Shown one piece after another: positions 20,901 through 29,236 of a DNA stretch of 64,000 nucleotides (positions within the stretch are counted from its first letter, which is position 1; each line of letters starts with the position of its first letter). The position numbers and the translations under genes are program-made. Below the pieces are notes generated by a model. The model was not told the origin of the DNA. It searched no databases and worked only from the letters and a program-made list of their open reading frames with translations. The stretch comes from Strigamia acuminata. Lineage: Eukaryota; Arthropoda; Chilopoda; Geophilomorpha; Linotaeniidae. The stretch covers positions 4,092,001 through 4,156,000 of the forward strand of contig OX442315.1 of NCBI GenBank assembly GCA_949358305.1, in the 5' to 3' direction.

Positions 20901-22657
20901 TCAAACCATATGTTAGACAAACAGGAAGGGATGCTGGGACAACTTATGCGCATTATGTAGCGCCGAATAAGAAAAGGCTCCGCAGCAGAATTGAGGCATT
21001 GCATTGGTGCCAAGAGAACGGATACGAGTTTGAGGCAGATCTGTTTGATTTCTCAGGGAAAACTCAAAATGTAGAACTTCCGAACCCATTTGCGGGTTTT
21101 GCGGGTTGTTGTGCGCTTGAGCCCAACACCTACGAGGAGGCTATAAAAGGCGAACGAAAGTCCGAATGGGTTGGCGCAATGCAAGAAGAAATTGACATAT
21201 TTAATGAAAGAAAAGTCTATGAGGAAGTTGATTGTGAGAAAGACCAACAATTGCTAGGCAGCAAATGGATCTATAAGATCAAGAGAGATAATACCGGGGA
21301 AATAAGACGTCATCGAGCGAGACTGGTCGCCCAAGGTTTTAAACAGCGACCGGGCATAGATTTCACCGAGGTGTTCTCACCGGTGGTGAATTTTGTTGTT
21401 ATCTTGGTGTTATTTTGCATGTTGGTTGTCCTCATGAACTGGAGAGACACACATGCGGATATAAAAGCCGCATATCTCTATGGAGACTTGGACGAAGTCC
21501 AATACATGGGAATTCCAAAAGGGTTTCAAACGCCACAGAATGTCGGCAAGTGCTGGAAGCTTTACAAAGCTTTATACGGCCTGCACCAGTCGGGCCGTAT
21601 GTGGTTCGAAAAGTTGCACGACAGACTGTTGCACATAGGATTCAAACCGGTCCCTGGGTTTAACTGTGTTTATTGTATGGACAGAGATGTAGTTTTAGTC
21701 GTGTATGTCGATGACTTAGTCATCTTTTCACGCAACGAAAAGATCGAGAAAGATGTCCTGTCCTGGATTACAGAACACTTTCAAATGGTAAACCTTGGGC
21801 CAGTGACCCATTTGCTAGGCATAGAATTTACGCGTGTGAATGGCAAGATTTTGGTGCATCAGCGCAAATATATCGAGAGATTATGCAACCATTTCAAAAT
21901 CGATGGGTCGCATAAAGTTCATTTACCTGGGGCTGTAGGTACTATGATAATGGGGGTGAAAAAGGATGAACAACTTGACACCGTGTTCCCCTATAGATCG
22001 CTGGTTGGTAGTCTTCTGTTCTTGGCGTCGCGAACCAGACCAGACATACTATTTTCCACCATTGTGCTCTCCCAATACAACGAGCGACATTCTCAGAGAC
22101 ATATTAATATGTTATTGCAGGTACTCAGGTACCTGAAAAGTACTGAGGATTATTGTATTGATCTCTCGAGATGCAAAAGCGCTTTGCTAACGGTATTTAC
22201 CGATGCGTCATACGCTACGGATGTAGACCAACGAAGGAGTTTCGGAGGTCATGTAGTTTTCCTGGGCGGTGTTCCGGTTTCGTGGTCATGTAGAAAACAG
22301 AAGATGACCACGTTATCCGTGATGGAGTCAGAGTTTGTGGCCATCGTTGATGGCGTCAGGGAACTGATATGGCTTAAGAGGCTCTTCAACATGTCGGTAA
22401 TGTTCGACTACTTTGGGAATTTGCAGCCCTGTGTCTTAGCTGATAGCACAGCGGCGATACAATATAGCAAGAACCGCGTGGAAAATAAAGCGAACAAACA
22501 CATCGAGGTTCGCTTTCATTATTTACGCGATCTGTATGAAAGCAAGGTCTTCGACATCCGGCACGTTTCTGGAAGACTGAACGTGGCCGATTTATTAACC
22601 AAGTGGTTAGCCCGACCACGTTTGACTGAATTGTGTGGACACATCTTTGATCTGTGA
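17924..22657 (+). CDS. Copia Gag-Pol polyprotein, 1577 aa, intact
   Basis: The first ATG (17924) gives MASESMEDFSKPFNANIRKL; the open frame begins 63 bp earlier with GTG. Domains in order are: copia-type Gag (residues 1-220); zinc knuckle CYNCGGKGHFSRDC (about 228); Asp protease WYVDTGATDHFT (about 320); GAG-pre-integrase with SYWHGRMAHLH (about 545); integrase with MDVWG (about 612), IRTDKGGEF (about 676) and the Glu in NSVAERANR (about 712); reverse transcriptase from KWIYKIKRD (about 1114) with YVDD near 1261; and RNase H with FTDASYAT (about 1425). All catalytic residues are visible and there is no stop. A Ser/Asn/Val-rich insert of about 115 residues between protease and the HHCC region is unusual. 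Confidence 0.95.
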   Translation: MASESMEDFSKPFNANIRKLDGANYESWAVDMQLYLEHQGVWAHVIGTEPALAATASPKEKRDFQARESRARSSICLGCTEAQKGVAVANKTAKEAWDALKTAYQPTTMARQARLRREFLQLQMLPGDDMVVFTSRVDRKAIELKDVDITLTEKEIAFQYLDFLGPEYEALKSIVYHWDKADFTVAKVKERLLAEYNRTHGGTAPGDASASGAYATNPQKPQQKGVVCYNCGGKGHFSRDCPSSKQGFVIVPSKSASNVSQSRGRGKGRGRARGKKANVSSSEELEGFYTSLQQTIGQSTTTVSSFVTSSGVQDMAWYVDTGATDHFTFTKHGFVNYKPLSNYSVRLGEGSSKIDGVGDIKLESKDKSQGHPFILRNVFYAPNFTKNLISLGRTDEAGYVTRVGEGKMVIFKQRITEPILTAMRQSDRMYKSSCQIAVPSVNASAIPTHAEAPGISNPITNTLNVTESVNVVKNSVSNPNSSECVTQASEITKPSYSEVLNTSKGKKGIKTPEKIVSSATDASALPASGINGVKSDGKADKALDISYWHGRMAHLHTKGIVDMEKSTDIFGVKLSNKDMDQCDACMKAKKTRAGFPPIGQILTKGILDLVHMDVWGASQTKTLGGGSYFLLIVDDCSRFMWIYIMKKKSDVLGIFKIWQREIERSTSKKVKTIRTDKGGEFVSKEWEDYAQQEGIKCERTNAYSPEMNSVAERANRLILEGVRAMLIESELPKRLWGELAVTLVYVKNLYPHPKLNNRSPYNVFYNKRASVRHLRCIGSKCYTHIPAQQRHSKLEPRAWVGALVGYCTDTKGYRIWDPTRNKIFGSKHVTINENEYWHEKGSGVSKKGKEQTQSFEYFNGSDLGLESDEETPTPVSLAPVHVPVPKPSQPLPGQSPPIQGLPVQQVVPPVVKPLPPAVDLTLGKTPLPTTPKPLVFKRPKLIEFTGEPTDEVSDDEEVFQEALLASPNVRGGQEAVAVGGVPLLKLNMNDWDIKPYVRQTGRDAGTTYAHYVAPNKKRLRSRIEALHWCQENGYEFEADLFDFSGKTQNVELPNPFAGFAGCCALEPNTYEEAIKGERKSEWVGAMQEEIDIFNERKVYEEVDCEKDQQLLGSKWIYKIKRDNTGEIRRHRARLVAQGFKQRPGIDFTEVFSPVVNFVVILVLFCMLVVLMNWRDTHADIKAAYLYGDLDEVQYMGIPKGFQTPQNVGKCWKLYKALYGLHQSGRMWFEKLHDRLLHIGFKPVPGFNCVYCMDRDVVLVVYVDDLVIFSRNEKIEKDVLSWITEHFQMVNLGPVTHLLGIEFTRVNGKILVHQRKYIERLCNHFKIDGSHKVHLPGAVGTMIMGVKKDEQLDTVFPYRSLVGSLLFLASRTRPDILFSTIVLSQYNERHSQRHINMLLQVLRYLKSTEDYCIDLSRCKSALLTVFTDASYATDVDQRRSFGGHVVFLGGVPVSWSCRKQKMTTLSVMESEFVAIVDGVRELIWLKRLFNMSVMFDYFGNLQPCVLADSTAAIQYSKNRVENKANKHIEVRFHYLRDLYESKVFDIRHVSGRLNVADLLTKWLARPRLTELCGHIFDL

Positions 22658-22668
22658 CAAAGTTGTCC

Positions 22669-22676
22669 AGAGGGGG
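22669..22676 (+). other. Polypurine tract of element C
   Basis: AGAGGGGG immediately before the 3' LTR, 11 bp after the polyprotein stop codon. Confidence 0.8.
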
Positions 22677-23156
22677 TATTGATATGTAAAGTTTAGGGAC
22701 AAGTGTTGTCACAGTCAGTTCCGATTTACGATGGAGAGATTACTTCGTGCGTTTCCGAATTAGCGCGATTGTTACGCGATTAGTTTATCATTGTATTATG
22801 TCCCGGAATTGCAGATCAGTTGTTATTGCTTTTTATCTAATGCGTGTTTCGTTACCACAACTGATTTACCTTTATATAATGATTTGTCTAATTGTCGTCT
22901 GCTCTTATGAGCATTTTGTATTAAGAACTTGTTCTGTTTTAAGTTGTTTATGTTTAAACATTGTACAGGACAAATCGAATTGAATACAATAGTGATTTGT
23001 CCTTCTTATAGTTTGTGAGGTCAAATAACCTCAAACCGTGTATACTGTATTGCTTATGTTTTTCCACTGCATTAAAGATGGCGGCACAATTTGTGCTAGT
23101 AATGCAAAACCTTGAAAGTTGCTTCAACTCACCTTATTTAAGATTAAAGGCCAACA
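22677..23156 (+). repeat. Element C 3' LTR
   Basis: 480 bp, the same as the 5' LTR plus 17 bp (23132-23148). It is followed by TSD CTTTG at 23157-23161. Confidence 0.9.
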
Positions 23157-23161
23157 CTTTG

Positions 23162-23957
23162 TGCAAAGGAATTCGCCTTGCACTGAGCGGGCAGAACCAA
23201 CACAAAAATCAACCAAGATACACGTAAAAGCCAAACGTCCTAAAACGATCAAGCCTAAGTACAAAGACTTCAGGAGTGACCTAGGACAAGGGACTTCCAA
23301 CGTGAGTACGATTGATTTGTGTTAACCTCCGCAGAGTAACCTGCGAAACAAGATTACCACACTATTTTAGCAAGCCAGCTAGAAATAGTAAACCTACTCC
23401 AATTTAGCGAGTTGTGCAGACAAACGGTCGCACAAGCCTAAATTGCAGTAACCACGACGAGCGTTCCCGCCGCTGTGTGTATCGCCGGGAACCACCAAGC
23501 GTCCGCCGCTGTGTGATCGCCGGACACCTACAAAAAACCCTAAACCTAGACAACAGACCAGAAGTAAGACCTTTTAGGCATTCACTCGCGCCCGACCAGC
23601 GTGAGCCCGAAGGACCGAACGAGAAACGTGAGACGAGGACGCCATTCATTGCCACGCCGGCCCAAGACGACACCACGTTGCCACGCGGACGCCATCTTGG
23701 ATCCAGAGCGCCAACAAAGGACGACCTCGACCAGTTTCCCGCCAACTTCACACACCTTACCTTTTACCCTTATTTCTTTACATATTTTTATCCCTTTTAC
23801 CTGTACATTCCCGTATAATAAATACATTTATTATATTTACCATTTTACATTGTTTGCCGTTTCACATTATTTGGGTAACCGCTTGAGTAAAGCGGTATTG
23901 CGAGATTAGAGAGTGACTCATACCACGTATCAGCGACAGACCGAGTTGAGCGCGACA
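23162..23957 (+). repeat. Element A 3' LTR, second part
   Basis: It continues the LTR begun at 16047, giving about 997 bp without the copia insertion, against 1016 bp for the solo copy. It contains twin hairpins at 23463-23492 and 23501-23525 (both built on CCGCCGCTGTGTG) and AATAAA near 23818, and ends GCGCGACA at 23957. ACTT follows as the likely right TSD; the left copy is outside the window. Confidence 0.85.
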
Positions 23958-24480
23958 ACTTGTTCTCCATTTTCGTCATTAATTGTTGCGCTCGTTTTGG
24001 AGAATATGACTTTTAGTCCATTATCGACAATTTTCGATACTGACAACAAATTGCTTCCAATTTGCGGTACACACAGTACTTTCTTCAATCTGGAATTTTT
24101 CCCGTTGTGTTCGAGCACAATCTCGCCCATTCCAATCGATTTCATGCTTTTTCCTTTCTTTGCCATTCCGATATTCTTCTCATCTTCATCAAATGTGTCG
24201 AAATGTTTTGCGTCTAGCGCCGTCATGTGGCTTGTCGCTCCGGAGTCCAACACCCAATCTTTTTCTTCGTTTGGTTCTTCATTCGTCTCTTCATCATTGG
24301 TGTTTTCATCCATTTCGTACGTCATAAGTGTGAATTCAGGCTTTTCCTCGTACGCCATCATTGATATTTCGCTTTTTCCTCTGCCGCGACCTCGCTGATT
24401 GCCTCTGCCTTGACCACGTCCTCTTGAGTCGCCACTTTTAAACTCTCGTTTGGGTTTCGAACAATCGTTGAATGTAAACA
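23958..24480 (-). pseudogene. Old copia-like Gag/protease fragment
   Basis: On the minus strand this encodes an Arg/Gly-rich region (SRGRGQGRGNQRGRGRG), an acidic linker, the protease motif WVLDSGATSHMT and the flanking copia protease region (LKKVLCVPQIGSNLLSVSK). It stops at NDENGEQV, where element A was inserted. The zinc knuckle and upstream Gag are missing. It is from a different copia lineage than element C. The frame appears open until the break, so the copy was not very old when hit. Confidence 0.8.
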
Positions 24481-25014
24481 ACCTATTAATGTGTGAGTAG
24501 AGTTTAATTAGCACGTTAATCGATTCTCATGGACTCAAATCTACGACCGGCGTATCTAGCACCACCTATACGCCACTAAAACAAAAATGGATGCCAAATC
24601 ATCCGATCCGATTCTAAAACTGCTATTTTCCTTACAAAAAAGGTTTCGGTAAATTCTGAAATCAGTCTCTATTGGTGTGTATAGCATTTAACACCCTACA
24701 AACCTGTAGATTTTGTTGATTTATTTTAAAGTTTTTTTGTCACAGTCACAGCAGTCACGAAAAAAAGTGCAATCTTGTTTCATCTTTGCCGAAAAGACCG
24801 TTTAAAAGTACCTAATTTATTTTAATGCCGAAAGCAGCCTTAAAAAGTTGGATTAACATTACTGCTAAAAATAAATAAAAAATAAAAGTAAAAATTTTCA
24901 CAGACAACAGGATTTGAACCTGTGTGGCGCAACACTTGATCTTTTTACTCAAAAAAGTGAAAGAATGATGCTTCTATACTCTGGCTCACCGTTAGAAGCA
25001 CACCAGTTCCTATT
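24481..25014. other. Spacer without genes
   Basis: AT-rich. The only notable motif is GGATTTGAACC at 24910-24920, which on the minus strand is a tRNA B-box (GGTTCAAATCC) in a T-arm-like context. No matching A-box or acceptor stem was found. AGTTCCTATT at 25005-25014 is the left flank repeat of the foldback element. Confidence 0.4.
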
Positions 25015-25139
25015 TAAGGTTCATTCCCGGGAATTCCCGGGAATTTTTGCTATTTTTCAATTCCCGATTCCCGGGAAATTTGCTTTGATTTCCCGGGAAT
25101 TCCCGACACAAACAAATGTTTGATGCACGTCAATATATG

Positions 25140-25174
25140 GCGCGTACACGTTGCAGAATGCAACGTGTACGCGC
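25140..25174. repeat. Perfect 16-bp inverted repeat with 3-nt loop
   Basis: GCGCGTACACGTTGCA, then GAA, then the exact reverse complement. It borders the minisatellite inside the foldback element and could extrude as a cruciform. Confidence 0.9.
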
Positions 25175-25182
25175 ATTCATTT

Positions 25183-25440
25183 CGCATTCCCGTTGCATTC
25201 CAGTCGCATTCTCGTCGCATTCCCGTCGCGTTCACTTCGCAATCACATTCCCGTCGCATTCGATTTGCATTCCCGCTGCATTCGCTACGCTTTCCCGTCG
25301 CATTCGCTCTGCATTCCCGTCGCGTTCACTTCGCATTCCCGTCGCATTCACTTCGCAATCCCGTTGCATTTGCTCCGCTTTCCCGTCGCATTCGCTCTGC
25401 AATCTCGTTGCATTCACGTCTCATTCTCATTCTCATTTGC
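25183..25440. repeat. ~11-bp minisatellite (GCATTCCCGTC type)
   Basis: About 23 imperfect tandem units alternating GCATTCCCGTC with GCATTCACTTC-like variants, giving a 22-bp higher-order period. It is open in several frames only because of the repeat, and codes for nothing recognisable. Confidence 0.85.
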
Positions 25441-25821
25441 CTTCATGTCTGATTCTGTGTGGAACATTTCTAACAACAAGGTAATGGAGATACAGTAAAA
25501 TGCCGTATCTGTCCAAACAAAGTTTGACTAAAATGTGTTGTTTTAAACTTTTGTTAGTGTTTCTGGGTTTTTTTTAGTGTTTTTTCTGTGTTTTTTTACG
25601 TTTTTTTTTTGTTTTAGTGTTTCTTGGGCGTTTTTTAGTGTTTTTCTTGTGTTTTTTAACGTTTTTTTTTGTGTTTTAGTGTTTTTTTGTGATTCAGTGC
25701 AAAAAGACATTATTTTGCTGAATTCCCGGAATTTCCCGGGAATTCCCGGGAAATTGGATTAAAATTTCCCGTTTCCCGGGAAAAAAAAATGGGCGGGAAA
25801 AATGAACCTTTAGTTCCTATT

Positions 25822-27090
25822 GGCCGAGCCTATTTACTAGGTTAGGGCTACATAAAAGTAGGCTAAAATACAAACGCTCAAGTTACAAGAAGCCATTTTG
25901 TGTCCAGACTAAACAAACAATCATAACATTCAAAAACCGCTTGACATAACAACCAATAAACTTAACGAACTGAACAATATAGACGGAAGATCAGGCGCCC
26001 GGTCTAGAGAGTCTAGAGAGTCTGTCTCTCCCTGAAGAATGGGCATAGCTCTAGACCAGCAACTTTTTGCCGAACTGGCAAGTTAACATGAACATTTCCT
26101 ACCTGAATAATAATTAAATTGTTTTAGCTGCACTTGTGCTGCTTCCTGCCTGCTTGACACACACTAGCTAGTGCCAAAACAAAATAAATGTTTCAACTAA
26201 CATGACATTGAAAAACTTGTATCTCTAGTCGCACTATGTGATTAGTGTGCTGTATGTACTTATTAACTTTGCCTTCAAAACATAGTAATTATTAACGATG
26301 TCAATTCAAGTTCTCATCGCTAGTCGCACCGTGTAATTTGTGTTCTATATGTAGTTATTACTTACTCAAATAGGATTTCGTGACAAACTTTGCCTTCAAA
26401 ACTTCGCAGAAATTATTGACGATGTCAATTCATGTTCTCGTACAAGTTTTCTTTGCTAAATAATTATAGTGACATTTGATAGGAAATATGAATTATTTAA
26501 ATTCAATCAATTGCCAACAAAGGCAGCTCTCCCAGCAGGGAGACTTGGTAACTTGGTAACTAGTTACCATTACGTTACCGTTACATTTTACAATTTATAA
26601 TTTTTAAAAAAATTGGATAAAAATCTGGTTCCAGAAAAATGCAATTTTAGATCCGAAAACACATTGCAACACTGTATTCTGGGATGACAACAGGTAACAA
26701 ACATGATTAGTTGGCAAGGAATGCATGACACATGATTGCAGTCACCCAATTAGCGCATAGAACAACGAATCAATAGGAAATAACACACAGATACTTGTCC
26801 ATGTTATCCTTACTGTTAGTTCATGGTAGCACACATTATGACTATCGATTTATTATATTTGAATGCATTAAAAATTGCATGCAACATTATTTATGGATTT
26901 CTTTTAAAAACATGTTAATAAATACAATTCTTCAGTCCTAGAGTGATAAAAAATTATATATAATTAGCAGAATGAATAAATTGAGAAAGATAATTTTGCT
27001 GTTTTGAATATGCAAATATATTGCAATGTTGCCAACCAGAAATTAATGTTATTTTATTTTATAAATATGTTATTACTTACATTCGATCCA
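25822..27090. other. Spacer without genes
   Basis: AT-rich sequence with short local repeats (TCTAGAGAG near 26010; GGTAAC repeats near 26550-26575) and no credible ORF or element ends. Confidence 0.4.
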
Positions 27091-27175
27091 GAGCTTAAGT
27101 AGCTTAATTGGTACAACAGCCGTCTGAAAGGCAAAAAGAGCATCTGCGTTCAACTCCTGGCTCGTGACTCTACAG
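27091..27175 (+). ncRNA. tRNA-like sequence with A and B boxes (tRNA pseudogene or SINE head)
   Basis: TAGCTTAATTGG at 27100-27111 fits the Pol III A box and GTTCAACTC at 27148-27156 fits the B box, with tRNA-like spacing. An anticodon-arm-like GCC-n-GGC hairpin lies between. Acceptor pairing is poor, so a functional tRNA is unlikely. Confidence 0.4.
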
Positions 27176-27314
27176 CGTCCGAGTCATTTTATATTTTCAA
27201 CCATTCAATTTGTTTTTTCCAGTAGTTGTAAATGTTGTTGCTTACCTGCACTTGCTCATTTCTATCAACAACACATTTTACAGGCAGTTAGTTTCATAAT
27301 GTTGCAATTTTTTG

Positions 27315-27318
27315 TAGT
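27315..27318. repeat. Target site duplication TAGT, left copy (element D)
   Basis: It recurs at 37851-37854 on the other side of the element. Confidence 0.9.
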
Positions 27319-28768
27319 TGTGACGATGACTACCCGGGATAGGAATTAAGGCTAAAAGGACAAGTGAAACTGCAGAGTGTAGTAAAGTGCAAAGAATGAA
27401 ACGTTTATGTTTCTCAAAACATAGAACATTTATTCAAGTCAAAATAAGTTATATAATAACTATGGCCGACAAAATGGCCAGTAAAATATGTGTGTAACTA
27501 ACTATACAAACGAGTGGCTCAAAAAGCCCTAATAACGTTAACAGTTGTGTTCAGCCTTGAAATAAGAGTGTGTAAAGTTCTTATTTCGGGCGTAAAAGGT
27601 GTCGTCTGCAATCGGACTGATTGTCGTCTGCTTCGGTTGGTTCTGTGTAACCAAATTATCCGAGGAATGCGGTTGTCTTTGCTGCATCGTCACAACTTTG
27701 GGTGACCATTGGTTTAAATATCTATTCGTAGATATTTACCAATTGGTCTATTTATGATTATCAAAATAACCATAAATAAAAGTTACTCAAAGTTAGACTT
27801 CGAAACTCATGTTAAATTTACGAATAAATCCAAACATGCAAAGGTATGAATTGAGTTATTAAATTACAAATAATCTAATAACCAAACATAACTAAAACAA
27901 AACCTGTATAAATAAAACGATTATGAAAAGACCCTGTCGATTCTGTTGCACCAAAGTACAACCAGCCCAGAATTGAATCAATGGCGCTCACGTCAATCCA
28001 ACACTAGGTTTGACCCTAATGTCTCGGCGGAAAAAGGAATTGAGCACGGCATAAAATGCACGTGCCCCTACAACGGAATGTTGGCATGTAGTCAGGTAAA
28101 GGGTTTGAGCACGGCATTTTACTGCACGTGCCCCTACAACGGAATGTTGGCATGAAGTACGGAAAGGGTTTGAGCACGGAATTTAATGCACGTGCCCCTA
28201 CAACGGAATGTTGGCATGAAGCGAAGCGAAGCGAAGCGTAGAATAAGGGCTCAAGTAGATATCAAACAGAAACAAAAACAAGAGCGAGCTATTTCCGGTT
28301 TACACTGGAATATATGCTCAGTAGAAACAATGAGTTGACCATTGCTCCAATAGGAACACTGGTCACTCAAAACTGTCCAATCCTAGTAAATAGGAAGTGG
28401 ATACAGGGGACACAGTCTTCTACAAAGTCTGTCCCAGGAAGTGGATACGGAGGACACATTTGCAATTAAGGCTATTGTCTTAATTCAAAGTGTATCTTCA
28501 AACACTGTGGGTGGTGAGGGGTGACTTAATCCTTTTGCCCAGGTGTTGTTATAATTTGTCCAAATCATAACACAACTGGAGGAATAAAGACTCAACTATA
28601 TCATACTAGTATGATATAATATCTAAGGATACCGTGGATTTATATAAAACCTTTAATTTTATATAAATATCACATAAATAACATGTATATTCGAATTTCC
28701 CGCCGAAATGGGAAATAGCGCCATCTATCGGTGAACTTGGGACTAAATATGACGTCATGACCGTCACA
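27319..28768 (-). repeat. Element D LTR, left copy (3' LTR)
   Basis: 1450 bp. It contains three ~68-bp tandem units (about 28035-28215) each with GCACGTGCCCCTACAACGG, then a GAAGC pentamer run; a 22-bp perfect palindrome at 28597-28618; a 12-bp-stem hairpin near 28640-28670; and a CTCF-like core near 28727-28745. Confidence 0.93.
28035..28238. repeat. Three 68-bp tandem units plus GAAGC run in the element D LTR
   Basis: Each unit carries TTGAGCACGGNAT and GCACGTGCCCCTACAACGGAATGTTGGCATG-like sequence (given in part). (GCGAA)n follows near 28218-28238. The same array is in the right LTR at about 37117-37320. A palindromic CACGTG lies in every unit. Confidence 0.85.
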
Positions 28769-28780
28769 AGTCCCCCTTAA
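28769..28780 (-). other. Polypurine tract of element D
   Basis: It reads AAGGGGGACT on the minus strand directly before the 3' LTR. Confidence 0.8.
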
Positions 28781-29236
28781 TTAGGCTGAAGTGCAAACAC
28801 TTCGACTAATTCTCAAAAACAAACAAGTTCACCGGAAATCATCATTAATCTCAACTTTTATCGTAACCGAAGATCAAACTAATTTTTCGAGAAAACTTAC
28901 GATTGAATACGTGTCGGAACTCGAATCTCGGCAGATCTAGACGAAGGCAATGGTTGCGATTTGTCAAGTGAAGTGTCACGCTTTGAGTAATACGAAGGTG
29001 AGAAAAACTACTCTCTAACTAGGGGTCAACTCTAATTTCGAGGGATCTTCTCATTGGTTCGTAATTACTCATCCTGGAATTTGTTATTAATTCACAGGGG
29101 TAGACACTTGTATGCAAATGTTTACACGAGGATTAATTTAAATAAATAACTTCGTGGAAATCGAGTCACACAAAATTAAATTTAGTGAGTAATTTCGAAA
29201 AATTATTTACTAAGGCAATATATAAGTTCCAAAAAA
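28781..29236 (-). other. 3' untranslated region of element D
   Basis: 456 bp between the integrase stop and the polypurine tract. No env-like or other ORF. Confidence 0.6.

Larger units (their letters stand above)
16248..23156 (+). mobile_element. Element C: complete copia-type LTR retrotransposon
   Basis: LTRs at 16248-16710 and 22677-23156 begin TATTGATATG and end GGCCAACA, flanked by TSD CTTTG. An initiator tRNA-Met type primer-binding site, a 1.2-kb leader, a single 1577-residue polyprotein and a polypurine tract are in the expected order. The two LTRs look identical except for a 17-bp block missing from the left copy. This is a structurally complete, probably young element. Confidence 0.93.
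1..23957 (+). mobile_element. Element A: gypsy-type LTR retrotransposon, 5' truncated by the window, with an extra ORF3 and nested insertions
   Basis: The element runs from inside pol (RNase H, integrase) through a hairpin-rich spacer, a two-part GC-rich ORF3 and a 3' LTR ending at 23957. It is interrupted by element B (1391-10820) and by copia element C (16248-23156). No LTR or primer-binding site lies between the end of pol (11829) and ORF3 (12309), so I treat both as one element. The LTR is identified by homology to the complete solo LTR at 48772-49787, read in the opposite direction. The right flank falls inside an older copia-like fragment. The 5' half and left TSD lie outside the window. 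Confidence 0.75.
25015..25811. mobile_element. Foldback/MITE-like element with a minisatellite core
   Basis: Perfect 10-bp terminal inverted repeats (AAGGTTCATT at 25016-25025, AATGAACCTT at 25801-25810) are flanked by a ~10-bp direct repeat, AGTTCCTATT (25005-25014 and 25812-25821). Both ends carry clusters of CCCGGGAATT palindromes. The interior holds a perfect 16-bp hairpin (25140-25174), an ~11-bp minisatellite (25183-25440) and T-rich repeats (25560-25690). There is no transposase. Repeat-filled arms and a ~10-bp TSD recall foldback or Mutator-like non-autonomous elements, but the superfamily is not certain. Confidence 0.65.

Noticed and set aside
24905-25010. Functional tRNA on the minus strand
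   Set aside because: Only a B-box and T-arm-like stem are present. No A-box at proper spacing and no acceptor pairing.
25116-25498. Three overlapping 110-122 codon ORFs in the minisatellite
   Set aside because: An 11-bp repeat without stops opens several frames at once; the translations are simple repeats.
28035-28238. CRISPR-like array in the element D LTR
   Set aside because: The units are continuous tandem repeats without unique spacers, in a eukaryotic LTR.
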